Positions 58,801 through 60,186 of a stretch of DNA of 64,000 nucleotides are shown one piece after another. The stretch lies in the NCBI RefSeq assembly GCF_040183065.1, contig NC_091126.1, positions 139,599,204 through 139,663,203 of the forward strand. The letters run 5' to 3'. Under the pieces are notes generated by a model, which did no database searches, had not been told where the DNA came from, and saw only the letters and a program-made list of their open reading frames with translations. The position numbers and the translations under genes were made by a program. Numbering within the stretch: the stretch's first letter is position 1; each line of letters starts with the position of its first letter. This DNA comes from Periplaneta americana. Taxonomy: Eukaryota > Arthropoda > Insecta > Blattodea > Blattidae.

Positions 58801-59251
58801 AAAAGAATGAGCAGGGGGAAACCGTAAAAAGAAACAGAAGAACCTGAGGAAAAGAAGAAAATATGAAAGCAAACTGAGGAAGGAAAAGTAAAGGAGAAAA
58901 GACGAGCAAATGTGGGAAAAGATTAAAAGCAAATGAAGAGAGGAAAGTGATAAAAGAAGATTAGGAGTATGGCCAAGGTAAGTAAAGAAAAGAAAGTTAA
59001 GGGGAAGTATGGCGAGAAAAGACTGGAAAAGGAGGACAAAAAGTGTCATGCCCCTGTGCTTGACAAGAGAATTCACCAACTTAACAAAATGAAAAGTCTA
59101 TTTCTCCTGAAAGTCACCCATTCTTGAAGGAAGGACACTCACCAGAAGCATAGACAGCGTGGCTCCTCCGACGCAGGGAACTGCAAGGACGTCAACTGTG
59201 TGGTGCTGCCTGTGGGCTGCAATAACTTCCGTCCCAGGTTCAAGTAGTATT
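2007..59251 (-). CDS. MAM-domain protein gene (multi-exon host gene, 5' end outside window)
   Basis: Gene model assembled by reading the minus strand. Exons at 59251-59143, 55327-55153, 47757-47670, 24739-24569, 13310-13108, 10324-10159 and probably 2038-2007 have GT donors and AG acceptors. Their phases match at every junction (2, 0, 1, 1, 0, 1) with no stop, giving about 313 residues. The product is one MAM domain lacking its N-terminal part, then a complete MAM domain with four conserved cysteines (in DCSFE, GICGW, LCFTF and GSC). MAM domains are extracellular adhesion/oligomerisation modules of receptors and secreted proteins, so the protein is probably membrane-anchored or secreted. Signal peptide and other domains must lie beyond 64000. 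The orthologue is not recognised; MALRD1-like multi-MAM proteins are one option. Introns total about 57 kb and are filled with transposons. Confidence 0.8.
2722..2790. repeat. TA/CA microsatellite
   Basis: A (TA)n run, then a short (CA)n, then (TA)n and a T-run. The open frame across it is an artefact of the repeat. Confidence 0.9.
3101..4362 (+). mobile_element. piggyBac-like element bounded by TTAA palindromes
   Basis: The palindrome TCCTTTTAAAAGGA occurs at 3096-3109, 4012-4025 and 4354-4367, each centred on TTAA, the piggyBac target site. Inward from 3101 the end reads TTAAAAGGATAATAG; inward from 4020 on the other strand it reads TTAAAAGGACAATAG, so these behave as terminal inverted repeats. 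The third palindrome suggests a second small copy (about 4017-4362) abutting or nested. A piggyBac-type reading frame lies within 3288-3584. A TTA microsatellite sits at about 3209-3250. Confidence 0.6.
3288..3584 (+). pseudogene. piggyBac transposase fragment
   Basis: The frame contains [20 protein letters not shown] followed by [14 protein letters not shown]. That matches the N-terminal part of piggyBac DDE transposases (AMSR..FE.I...LH..DN..L...DK..K.RPL). Only about 60 of some 550 family residues are recognisable. The catalytic aspartates are absent, so it is non-functional. The stretch 3740-3790 could hold remnants of a cysteine-rich C terminus, but frames are broken. Confidence 0.75.
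4877..5352 (+). pseudogene. hAT-derived transposase C-terminal region (ZBED5/GTF2IRD2-like)
   Basis: The first frame reads [19 protein letters not shown] then [12 protein letters not shown]. After a single-base loss near 5137 the other frame continues with [32 protein letters not shown]. This order is the hAT dimerisation end of the SCAND3/GTF2IRD2/ZBED5-like group (WIRNPF, KNKHRNRLD..., LRV...). The BED finger and catalytic core are not visible upstream. The frameshift marks it as a pseudogene. Confidence 0.75.
5683..6812 (-). mobile_element. Mutator-like element with about 150-bp terminal repeats
   Basis: The ends 5683-5830 and 6688-6812 are inverted relatives: GGTAAA, then TTTCAGGTATAT, then repeated TGTAATYTGCACACA-like motifs. 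Each arm carries several copies of the GCACACA subterminal motif. The interior codes for a MULE-type transposase segment on the minus strand. No flanking 8-9-bp duplication was found by eye. Confidence 0.7.
6207..6509 (-). pseudogene. MULE transposase fragment
   Basis: About 100 residues include [30 protein letters not shown] and KLDNFCDYF. This is the GC.FH..Q...RKI and ALPFLP / KL..F..YF pattern downstream of the second catalytic position of MULE transposases. Full proteins have 500 or more residues; only this block is open, so the element is internally deleted. Confidence 0.75.
8450..8806 (-). mobile_element. tRNA-derived SINE
   Basis: The minus strand begins with a tRNA-like head (8806 to about 8730) having an A-box-like TTAGCTCTGTGGCAGC and a B-box-like GTTCGATTTCC. 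It runs into a body with GGCCCCTTGGTGCTAGTC and ends near 8450. The open frames through it are not genes. I recall closely similar repeats from cockroach sequence (memory only). Confidence 0.7.
10159..10324 (-). CDS. MAM gene exon, C-terminal part of second MAM domain
   Basis: Minus-strand exon of 166 bp after acceptor TTTTTGAAG and before donor GTGAGTAA. It starts in phase 0 and leaves in phase 1. The protein has [43 protein letters not shown] and LDGSC. W...(G)..W..a.v.., EG....G..A.DD and the terminal Cys are the hallmarks of the end of a MAM domain. 55 whole codons plus one base fit both neighbours. Confidence 0.9.
10398..10617 (-). mobile_element. SINE, family A (shared-tail type)
   Basis: The tail at 10400 reads GGTTATTTTACTACGCTTT; then comes a central GAAAACCCCGAAAAA block and a degraded tRNA-like head ending TACTCCACAGCGGTGG near 10617. 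This is the same architecture as the much better preserved copy at 54569-54816. Confidence 0.75.
11351..11487. repeat. Near-perfect 60-bp inverted repeat with tRNA-like arms
   Basis: Arms 11351-11410 and 11427-11487 are nearly exact reverse complements around a 16-base spacer. Each arm contains GGTCCCGGGATCGAT, resembling a tRNA T-arm/B box. It looks like two SINE heads facing each other, or a hairpin MITE. Confidence 0.85.
13108..13310 (-). CDS. MAM gene exon, middle of second MAM domain
   Basis: Minus-strand exon of 203 bp, acceptor TGTTTTGCAG, donor GTTGGT after ATG. It completes the codon split after 24569, then gives [36 protein letters not shown] and [20 protein letters not shown]...D......V..SP........C..FWY......L.V is the standard MAM core. 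Sixty-seven codons plus two bases fit phases 1 and 0. An alternative donor four bases further in (GTATAA) would break the frame of the next exon, so I chose the first. Confidence 0.9.
13430..13862. repeat. Purine-rich minisatellite
   Basis: Built on AATGCAAGGAGAACAAGG-like motifs. From 13684 three longer units of about 51-69 bp share GCAAGGAGCATCAATTCAAT; earlier units are shorter and GGAATACAAGGAG-like. On the MAM-gene strand this is a pyrimidine-rich tract starting about 120 bases upstream of the exon acceptor at 13311. Confidence 0.9.
14130..14520 (+). pseudogene. LINE C-terminal fragment with CCHC-type motif
   Basis: The frame 14155-14427 reads [17 protein letters not shown], then [18 protein letters not shown], then a stop; similar residues ([15 protein letters not shown]) continue just after. 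RAGLA...LG and CPLC.....H.L..C are typical of the end of R1/I-type non-LTR polymerases. No reverse-transcriptase core lies upstream, so it is a 5'-truncated copy. Confidence 0.65.
14570..15325 (-). pseudogene. mariner-like transposase, C-terminal two thirds
   Basis: On the minus strand the frame runs from about 15318 ([11 protein letters not shown]) through [43 protein letters not shown] to GGGHFEHLL at 14740. HDGAPAH and SPDLNPLD carry the second and third catalytic aspartates, with 41 residues between them as counted. The family usually carries a DUF4817 HTH at its N terminus, like the one trapped at 404-600. The N-terminal third and first aspartate are missing, cut at the junction with the LINE at 15325. 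The frame is otherwise open. Confidence 0.85.
15327..15572 (+). pseudogene. LINE ORF1 C-terminal (SGNH/esterase-like) remnant
   Basis: The reading frame gives [19 protein letters not shown] and [21 protein letters not shown]......, ..D.......Y..HGLHLN..GK is the end of the SGNH-hydrolase ORF1 found in several LINE clades; HGLHLN contains the catalytic histidine. The N-terminal block with the nucleophile serine is lost at the junction with the mariner fragment. Confidence 0.65.
15659..18568 (+). pseudogene. LINE ORF2: endonuclease and reverse transcriptase
   Basis: One frame with TAA stops at 16256-16258 and 18032-18034 and otherwise open. The apurinic-type endonuclease has [33 protein letters not shown] and GLSDHDAQ (catalytic N, E, D, SDH). 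The reverse transcriptase has [43 protein letters not shown] and LFADDTSVI. The catalytic FADD is intact, but the family's AFD is AFV here, which would remove the first catalytic aspartate. C-terminal motifs LNWKTHI and [17 protein letters not shown] close the ORF. It would nick target DNA and copy its own RNA. The start is uncertain: the first codon of this frame is TTG. Confidence 0.85.
18600..19330 (+). repeat. Tandem repeats in the LINE 3' UTR
   Basis: About ten imperfect copies, roughly 60 bp each, of a unit like AACTGATGAATTGTATATG..TGTAAATTGAATAG. The same repeat block recurs at 29680-30010, so it belongs to the LINE family and is not a local expansion. Confidence 0.8.
19333..19640 (+). 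mobile_element. tRNA-derived SINE within the LINE 3' end
   Basis: The head has an A box TAGCTCAGTCGG and a B-box-like GGGTTGGATCG about 50 bases on. The body contains GAGGTTTTCCCCAGCC and GGCGAATCCTCGGACCTCAT; the last block is shared with the SINE at 22262-22462. The head is also present at the same place in the second LINE tail copy (30037-30110). Confidence 0.75.
20480..21744 (+). mobile_element. hAT element remnant with BED finger
   Basis: Coding remnants at 20654-20863 and 21110-21203 lie between palindromic ATCGGAGA/TCTCCGAT clusters at 20493-20533 and 21715-21744, which look like subterminal repeats. Exact termini and an 8-bp duplication were not found. Confidence 0.55.
20654..21203 (+). 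pseudogene. hAT transposase (BED zinc finger plus fragment of core)
   Basis: The first exon-like frame starts ATG and reads [23 protein letters not shown]..., then [11 protein letters not shown]: a BED finger (W.yF, C..C, TSNL..HL). After a degenerate stretch, an acceptor-like TTTTTGTTACAG at 21098-21109 precedes [17 protein letters not shown] and ITILSGEES, typical of the ZBED-type hAT core. The histidine pair of the finger is disturbed (RSQN where H is expected), the catalytic residues are missing, and a stop follows GEESE. Confidence 0.75.
22262..22462 (-). mobile_element. SINE, family B (shared tail, different head)
   Basis: On the minus strand it runs from a tRNA-like B box GTGGGTTCGATTTCC near 22440, through CTGAGGTTTTCCCCAACAGT and GGCGAATCCTCGGCCTCAT, to a tail resembling GACGCTGAATAACTTCG..GATATAGCGTAG. 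The tail matches family A SINEs; the central block matches the SINE at 19333. Confidence 0.7.
22540..23050 (+). mobile_element. Penelope-like element 3' fragment with GIY-YIG endonuclease
   Basis: The frame 22467-22880 encodes [19 protein letters not shown], then [22 protein letters not shown] and LNTLEQYEI. This is the GIY-YIG endonuclease of Penelope-like retroelements, which cuts the target for reverse transcription. Here GIY is GIC and YIG is YTG, so catalysis is doubtful. After a break near 22880 the end ([18 protein letters not shown]) continues in another frame. The GAAACATGTAAA sequence near 23055 resembles usual Penelope-like 3' ends. The reverse transcriptase is absent (5' truncation). 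Confidence 0.85.
23270..24240 (+). mobile_element. DNA element with nested inverted repeats
   Basis: Outer arms 23278-23296 (AGAAACCAGTCTAGCG) and 24213-24231 (CGCTTGTCTGGTTTCT) are inverted relatives. Inner arms 23299-23322 (CACTTAGCTGGTTTCTGCAG) and 24018-24041 pair even better. The interior codes for an insect transposon-associated protein. Superfamily not assigned. Confidence 0.55.
23404..23957 (+). pseudogene. Transposon-associated cysteine-rich protein, broken
   Basis: The frame starts at ATG 23404 with [20 protein letters not shown], then [19 protein letters not shown] and [15 protein letters not shown] at 23629-23631 interrupts it where relatives have Trp. Related residues continue ([23 protein letters not shown]), and another frame gives [21 protein letters not shown] recall this order from multicopy insect proteins of presumed transposon origin that carry a C-terminal DDE-like domain; the family name is not known to me. 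The catalytic half is missing. Confidence 0.6.
24569..24739 (-). CDS. MAM gene exon, start of second MAM domain
   Basis: Minus-strand exon of 171 bp, acceptor TGTGTTGCAG, donor GTATAG. It completes the Arg codon split from 47670 and reads [36 protein letters not shown] and LPDKTFGTT, leaving one base for the next exon. C.FE.G.CGWT...D..W (first two MAM cysteines) marks the beginning of a MAM domain. GC content is clearly above the surrounding intron. Confidence 0.9.
24970..25200 (+). mobile_element. tRNA-derived SINE
   Basis: Head with GCGAACGGCTAGGGCTTCGG (A-box region) and GGGTTCGAATCC (B box) spaced as in a tRNA; the 5' arm does not pair well, so it is not a tRNA gene. The body has CCCATTGCTCCATTACCC and GCGCCAAGGTCGACGCC. 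It ends at a (TTGTA)n run shared with the neighbouring LINE. Confidence 0.65.
25200..25250. repeat. Pentanucleotide microsatellite (TTGTA)n
   Basis: About nine units of TATTG/TTGTA at the point where a plus-strand SINE and a minus-strand LINE tail meet. On the LINE strand it reads as an (AATAC)n tail. Confidence 0.95.
25200..25997 (-). mobile_element. 5'-truncated LINE 3' end
   Basis: Minus-strand reading from 25994: [15 protein letters not shown], then [34 protein letters not shown] and a degraded end, followed by a 3' UTR and (AATAC)n tail. The same C-terminal region occurs in the LINE at 18050-18568 ([17 protein letters not shown]), so they are related but different subfamilies. Truncated in the reverse-transcriptase thumb region. 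Confidence 0.8.
25998..26026. repeat. Short match to the start of the gypsy LTR
   Basis: Positions 25998-26026 match 40920-40948 with one difference (TGAAGCTRTAGTCGGG and on to CCAGCGATA). The similarity ends abruptly on both sides. It may be the edge of a related LTR or a third repeat family. Confidence 0.6.
26545..29023 (+). pseudogene. Spliced DDE transposase (IS630/Tc1-like), five exon remnants
   Basis: Exon remnants: 26545-26697 ([18 protein letters not shown]; donor GTAAGT), 27650-27806 ([21 protein letters not shown]; donor GTAGGG), 27913-28162 ([13 protein letters not shown], then in a shifted frame [13 protein letters not shown]; donor GTAAAT), 28428-28550 ([10 protein letters not shown]; donor GTAAGT) and 28767-29023 ([24 protein letters not shown]). 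Junction phases fit for the first three. FLDETW and VIVMD hold the first two catalytic aspartates of this insect DDE_3 family; the third acidic residue is not present. Several stops and one frameshift make it non-functional. Intron-containing transposases of this kind are common in insects. Confidence 0.75.
27201..27514. mobile_element. Small inverted-repeat element (MITE) in the transposase intron
   Basis: 27204-27225 (CAGAAAAGCTACCCCACC) and 27491-27514 (GGTGTAGCTTTTCTGG) are inverted. A second imperfect inverted pair (GTTAAGATATAACACTTGAG / ATGTTATATTGGTAAT with GAGAGGACGAGGACG / CGTCCTGGACCTCTC) lies inside. Confidence 0.5.
29082..29214. repeat. ATT/ACT trinucleotide microsatellite
   Basis: About 133 bp of (ATT)n changing to (ACT)n. 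Long poly-Leu and poly-Ser frames over it are artefacts. Confidence 0.95.
29680..30190 (+). mobile_element. Second copy of LINE 3' UTR with embedded tRNA-like SINE head
   Basis: Parallel to 18660-19470: repeats of TGATGAATTGT..TGTAAATTGAAT, then TTTTTAGTGGAGCC, then an A-box-like TAGCTTAGTCGG at about 30041 and the SINE body. No coding part precedes it. Similarity fades near 30190. Confidence 0.75.
30350..31780 (-). pseudogene. Degraded LINE reverse transcriptase
   Basis: Minus-strand fragments in changing frames, in the order expected: [18 protein letters not shown] (about 31580-31520, RT motif like YRPISLTS), [17 protein letters not shown] (31410-31360), [13 protein letters not shown] (about 31350-31310, like IDF.GAYDSV) and [10 protein letters not shown] (31110-31080, like YADD). 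The aspartates are partly lost. It resembles the clade with ..L..DI..AL....  and an RNase H domain more than the CR1-type LINEs here. Old and non-functional. Confidence 0.6.
31838..31967 (-). pseudogene. NUMT: mitochondrial ND4 fragment
   Basis: Minus-strand translation gives [18 protein letters not shown], then [20 protein letters not shown] and VRQT. This is the conserved ND4 segment of NADH dehydrogenase (LLKLGGYG.. and VGG..VS..C.RQT). In invertebrate mitochondrial code the AGA read here as Arg is Ser, matching insect ND4. About 130 bp; both ends stop abruptly. In the nucleus it has no function. Confidence 0.85.
32986..34002 (+). repeat. Gypsy 5' LTR
   Basis: 1017 bp, pairing with 40946-41964. 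It ends GTCGCA at 34002. The first 26 bases of the 3' LTR (TGAAGCTGTAG...) are missing here; the flank reads GATCCTCACT instead. Carries the GTGAGCCGA tandem motif at 33287-33606. Confidence 0.95.
33287..33606 (+). repeat. Minisatellite inside the LTR
   Basis: Seven to eight units of about 36-42 bp with the core GTGAGCCGAGCGTGT or GAGCCGATCGTGT. The same array is at 41246-41567 in the 3' LTR. The open frames reading through it are not genes. Confidence 0.9.
34005..34022 (+). promoter_or_regulatory. Primer-binding site (tRNA-Lys)
   Basis: TGGCGCCCAACGTGGGGC begins two bases after the LTR. It corresponds to the 3' end of a lysine tRNA (the Lys1,2 type used by some retroviruses) and would prime minus-strand synthesis. 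Confidence 0.85.
34014..34185 (+). repeat. Tandem repeats in the gypsy leader
   Basis: Five imperfect copies of about 35 bp with GAGAATCAACAATAC and GTGTGGCTACGAGAAT. They start inside the primer site, so the first copy includes its 3' half. Confidence 0.8.
34452..34543 (+). repeat. (TA)n(TG)n microsatellite in the gypsy leader
   Basis: About 60 bases of TA repeat followed by about 25 bases of TG repeat, between the leader and gag. Confidence 0.95.
34601..36969 (+). pseudogene. Gypsy Gag (coiled coil, capsid, basic tail), frameshifted
   Basis: ATG at 34601. Residues 80-185 are a long heptad-rich coiled coil built from two DNA-level repeats ([24 protein letters not shown]). A frame break near 35160 leads to [16 protein letters not shown], and another near 35338 to [14 protein letters not shown]. 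The capsid region reads [20 protein letters not shown] and, after a third break near 35940, [18 protein letters not shown] and [14 protein letters not shown]. The tail is rich in Arg and Asn with an (AAT)n tract at 36438-36482. No CCHC zinc knuckle is visible; basic residues may replace it for RNA binding. It would form the particle shell. The long N-terminal coiled coil is unusual among gypsy Gags. Confidence 0.75.
36918..37566 (+). pseudogene. Gypsy aspartic protease, one frameshift
   Basis: Frame 36918-37214 ends with [19 protein letters not shown] at 37161-37169 is the catalytic motif. The overlapping frame 37180-37566 continues with [20 protein letters not shown], the flap/hydrophobic strand and ILG.D-type end. 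The switch lies between 37180 and 37214. It would cleave the polyproteins. Confidence 0.8.
37668..38627 (+). pseudogene. Gypsy reverse transcriptase
   Basis: Frame 37668-38000 holds the linker and RT start ([18 protein letters not shown], ending [10 protein letters not shown] and a stop). A break near 38000-38034 is followed by [55 protein letters not shown] and [14 protein letters not shown] at 38421-38432 is the catalytic box; LEL replaces the usual LDL with its first aspartate. The frame is lost after RPNRERE in an AG-repeat. The enzyme copies the element's RNA into DNA. Confidence 0.9.
38612..39358 (+). pseudogene. Gypsy RT thumb and RNase H
   Basis: Continues the polymerase in the next frame: [19 protein letters not shown] (thumb/connection), then [29 protein letters not shown] and [17 protein letters not shown] of TELE and TDH give the RNase H D-E-D set. 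It would degrade the RNA strand of the hybrid. Joined to the preceding frame by the AG-repeat frameshift at about 38600-38612. Confidence 0.9.
39334..40535 (+). pseudogene. Gypsy integrase
   Basis: A zinc-binding HHCC region ([12 protein letters not shown] ... [12 protein letters not shown]), a catalytic core with D of VAVDEHG, D of LLCDNVSVH and E of [10 protein letters not shown], and a GPF module ([14 protein letters not shown]) that defines gypsy integrases. The frame breaks at about 40465 (stop at 40471-40473) and continues as [15 protein letters not shown] to a TAA near 40535. Largely intact. It joins to RNase H by overlap with a frame change at 39334-39358. Confidence 0.9.
40870..40906 (+). 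promoter_or_regulatory. Hairpin next to the polypurine tract
   Basis: Arms 40870-40884 (CAACAATGAAAATTC) and 40892-40906 (GAATTTCCATTGTTG) pair with one mismatch around a 7-base loop. The polypurine tract GAGAAAGGGG follows at once. Confidence 0.7.
40906..40915 (+). promoter_or_regulatory. Polypurine tract
   Basis: GAGAAAGGGG, then CATT, then the LTR start TGAAGCTG at 40920. This would prime plus-strand synthesis and supports placing the 3' LTR start at 40920 with canonical TG...CA ends. Confidence 0.75.
40920..41964 (+). repeat. Gypsy 3' LTR
   Basis: 1045 bp from TGAAGCTG to GTCGCA. Positions 40946-41964 align with the 5' LTR (about 12 substitutions and a few T-run indels by eye). Includes the GTGAGCCGA array at 41246-41567. 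Confidence 0.9.
42317..42827. mobile_element. MITE-like element, about 510 bp
   Basis: Ends are inverted: ACTGGGCTGCTAAAGGAATG (42322 on) and CATTTCTTTTGCAGCCCAGT (to 42822), with matching CCGATTCGAA / TTCGTATCGG inside. No reading frame. Superfamily unknown. Confidence 0.65.
42890..43240 (+). mobile_element. LINE 3' end fragment
   Basis: Codes [19 protein letters not shown] and KNKLIKHFL (usual last residues of CR1/L2-type ORF2), then a 3' UTR ending GAAGGCCTCATGGCCTTA and (AAATAAAT)n. The 3' motif recurs at about 63385-63410 and 47520-47556. Confidence 0.8.
44048..44580 (+). pseudogene. mariner transposase fragment (Mos1-like DD34D type)
   Basis: Readable over changing frames: [13 protein letters not shown] (start of catalytic core), [24 protein letters not shown], a shifted block [14 protein letters not shown] and [17 protein letters not shown] and the SPEL..YDY box are the second and third catalytic positions of mariner transposases. 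At least three frameshifts or stops. Ends near ALVP where the next element begins. Confidence 0.8.
44586..45220. mobile_element. MITE with 32-bp TIRs
   Basis: 44586-44617 and 45189-45220 are inverted with one mismatch: TTTTCRCTGTAAGAAAAATC and on to AATGTAAACA. 635 bp, no coding region. It starts where the mariner transposase reading stops, so it probably inserted in or next to that copy. Confidence 0.8.
46265..46390 (-). pseudogene. hAT-derived transposase fragment (GTF2IRD2/SCAND3-like)
   Basis: Minus-strand frame: [20 protein letters not shown] then [16 protein letters not shown]. ..fSLALDESTDI.D.AQL.IFIRG is the start of the catalytic core of this hAT-derived group (D of LALD). Weaker N-terminal remnants lie up to about 46640. 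Same group as the C-terminal piece at 4877-5352, opposite strand. Confidence 0.75.
47213..47427. mobile_element. Small inverted-repeat element
   Basis: 47213-47235 (TAAAGTTGCCTAATTCCGTG) and 47405-47427 (TCACGGAATTAGGGAACTTT) pair as terminal repeats, 215 bp apart end to end. No coding content. Confidence 0.6.
47670..47757 (-). CDS. MAM gene exon, end of first MAM domain
   Basis: Minus-strand exon of 88 bp, acceptor TCTATTTGCAG, donor GTAAGTGAC. Reads [20 protein letters not shown] and VSFYEGECS, then one base of a split codon. VVFEG....G.IAIDD.SF..G.C is the C-terminal signature of MAM domains. Enters in phase 0 from exon 55153-55327 and leaves in phase 1 to 24739, both matching. Confidence 0.9.
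48250..48945 (-). mobile_element. Penelope-like element fragment
   Basis: Minus-strand frames: [39 protein letters not shown] (end of the RT and linker), then shifted frames with [20 protein letters not shown] and [20 protein letters not shown] of the GIY-YIG endonuclease. Here the YIG motif is intact, unlike the copy at 22540-23050. Broken by frameshifts. The core RT is missing. Confidence 0.8.
50094..51194. mobile_element. pogo/Tigger-like non-autonomous element
   Basis: Left end CAATAGAACCTCCATTATCC and right end (inverted) CAGTGGAACCCTATTAACCG match the pogo/Tigger-type terminal repeat CAGTGGAACCTC..TTATCCG. TA lies immediately outside each end (50092-50093, 51195-51196). Contains a SINE and no transposase frame. 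Confidence 0.75.
50495..50705 (+). mobile_element. SINE, family A
   Basis: Plus-strand tRNA-like head (GTGGAGTAACGGTTACC, B box CCGGTTCAAATCC), centre GGGATTTTCCCTCAACACG, tail AACGTCGTAAAATAAAC. It sits inside the pogo-like element. Confidence 0.8.
51298..51440 (-). mobile_element. SINE, family A, partial
   Basis: Contains GAAAACCCCGAAAAAAACTC and ACCAGGATTCGATTCTGGGC on the plus strand, i.e. centre and B box of the family on the minus strand. Tail missing. Confidence 0.75.
51594..51830. repeat. Tandem repeat of about 90-bp units, with a dispersed copy
   Basis: Two and a half units containing GAAAGAGCCAGTAACATTTT, CATGTTAACTCACCTTTCA and TTTTCCTCCTTTCA. A further copy is at about 52860-52990, over 1 kb away. 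Confidence 0.85.
54284..54345 (+). mobile_element. pogo/Tigger-like left end
   Basis: TACAGTAGAACCTCTATTAT at about 54282 matches the end found at 50094. No right end was found before the transposase fragment that follows. Confidence 0.55.
54345..54563 (+). pseudogene. mariner-like transposase C-terminal fragment
   Basis: Frame 54347-54563 reads [25 protein letters not shown]..., IANTPKHQ and [26 protein letters not shown].....  GGHLE is the same insect family as at 14570-15325. The catalytic aspartate position (NPAD expected) reads NPAV, so it is inactive even apart from truncation. Confidence 0.8.
54569..54816 (-). mobile_element. SINE, family A, near full length
   Basis: Best preserved copy. 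Minus strand: head with GGAGTAACGGCTAGCACG (A box) and GGGTTCGATTCCCGG (B box), centre with CCGGGGTTTTCC, tail ending ATAACCTAAG..GATAAAGCTTCG and CGTAAAATAACC. tRNA-like head about 75 bases long. Confidence 0.85.
55153..55327 (-). CDS. MAM gene exon, middle of first MAM domain
   Basis: Minus-strand exon of 175 bp, acceptor ATGTTGCAG, donor GTATAC. Completes the Trp split from 59143, then [40 protein letters not shown] and [21 protein letters not shown].......G.L.V.L....  ..W...  .QG..W....V.I is the MAM core. 1 base plus 58 codons; leaves in phase 0. Confidence 0.92.
55392..56045. mobile_element. Foldback element with about 220-bp inverted repeats
   Basis: 55392-55620 and 55827-56045 are inverted copies: CTCTGATAACGAATTTGAAT at one end, ATTCAAATTCGTTATCAGAG at the other; also TTTTTGGGAGGGGTA paired with TACCCCTCCCAAAAA. 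The centre carries a direct repeat of CTTTCTTGGAAATAACGAAA at about 55757 and 55802. No transposase. Confidence 0.85.
56950..57840 (+). mobile_element. hAT-like element remnant
   Basis: Weakly inverted ends (GTCATAAATAGACTACGG near 56969 and CCCTTCCCTAGTCATAAAAC near 57814) bracket the dimerisation-domain remnant. TTTTAGGT/ACCTAAAA motifs recur near both ends. Confidence 0.5.
57332..57475 (+). pseudogene. hAT transposase dimerisation domain fragment
   Basis: Frame: [20 protein letters not shown] then FVLSD, a TGA, and [17 protein letters not shown]. (Y)APVTS.DVERSFS.YK..L.D.R..F..ENL...LV..C is the C-terminal dimerisation motif of a hAT family. Glu of DVERSF is Val here. Upstream domains are not readable. 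Confidence 0.75.
58500..58700. repeat. CATC/CATT microsatellite
   Basis: Degenerate (CCAT)n, (CGTC)n and (CATT)n tetranucleotide runs over about 200 bp. Confidence 0.9.
59143..59251 (-). CDS. MAM gene exon, first MAM domain, first exon in window
   Basis: Minus-strand exon of 109 bp, acceptor ATTTCTTGCAG, donor GTGAGTG. Reads [20 protein letters not shown] then [15 protein letters not shown] and the first two bases of Trp. Y.....G...... L.S......  CL.FW is the MAM third-cysteine region. It begins with two bases of a codon (phase 1), so the preceding exon with the first two cysteines lies past 59251; I did not find it before 64000. Confidence 0.85.
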
Positions 59252-59479
59252 CTGCAAGAAATACGACTGGCATTCAGAGAGCATTCACGATAACTAGTAC
59301 GGTTGTAATCTTGTCTACCTCCGAAATTTTAAATATAACTTTTCTGCCATGTTTCCCAATTAGCGGAGGACTTTATTATACAGCGCACTATACTATTGTC
59401 AGTGCATTTCGAACTGACGTACCAAGATCAAACAATGAACTTCATTTGTAATCCTGGAATATTCTCCTCAACTAAACTC

Positions 59480-60100
59480 AGCTGGGACAGCCGGGATTAC
59501 CAGTGGTTCAGTTCTCAGTTTTCAGTTCAGTGACTCGTGTGTGGTTTGTACGATTATACGTGACCTTGATCCGACAATTCGAAATGCGCTGAGTATAGTC
59601 CCTCTTGAGGGCAGGGAAAAGAGCTGGGACTGCTCTCACACGTATGCCGCTTGGATAACTCATTATGCTACACGGGAAGAAATTATATGCATGACCTACG
59701 GCTCTCTCGTTCTACAGATTCCCTTCGGGTCGCCCCCAGCTCGCTTCAGCCTGAAGAATCCCTCGACATTCCACGTAGGCATCACTGTAATTCCTCAACC
59801 ACAAGCTCAAGGAGAGTCCACTGTAGATAAGCACTACTACCAGCAACTAATGCCACTTACCACAAAGTCCGAGTTCGGTGGCGACCCACAGCCGACTTTG
59901 GACGGTTGCCAACACGAAATGGGGGAAACAGAGATGATGAGAGAGAAAGTTTAGGTGAAGTGGAGATTGCTTTTAGCATGAGTACCCCGAGAAAACCCCT
60001 CCGCAACATCACAACCTGCTGGGGATCGAACCCGAGCCGCCTGAAAGTAAGACCAGAGCTCTTGCATTTCAGCCAAAGACGCAGACGCTCCTAAAGCAAA
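59480..60100 (-). mobile_element. Possible long SINE or composite repeat
   Basis: The minus strand starts near 60095 with a tRNA-like B box GGGTTCGATCCCCAGC and continues into a moderately GC-rich body without stable reading frame (GCCGTAGGTCATGCATATAA, CCCTGCCCTCAAGAGGGACT). The body boundary near 59480 is a guess. Confidence 0.4.
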
Positions 60101-60186
60101 CTCTTTTTAAAATAACTACTCATGGACCCCTATTTTTGAATACGTTATATCTGTATTGCAGTTACTCTACCTAAGTGAAACAATTT

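Larger units (their letters stand above)
55328..59142 (-). other. MAM gene intron, 3.8 kb
   Basis: Holds the foldback element at 55392-56045, a hAT remnant at 56950-57840 and a CATC microsatellite. The stretches 56050-56940, 57845-58490 and 58700-59135 show nothing I can name; 58750-59040 is purine-rich on the plus strand. Confidence 0.8.
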
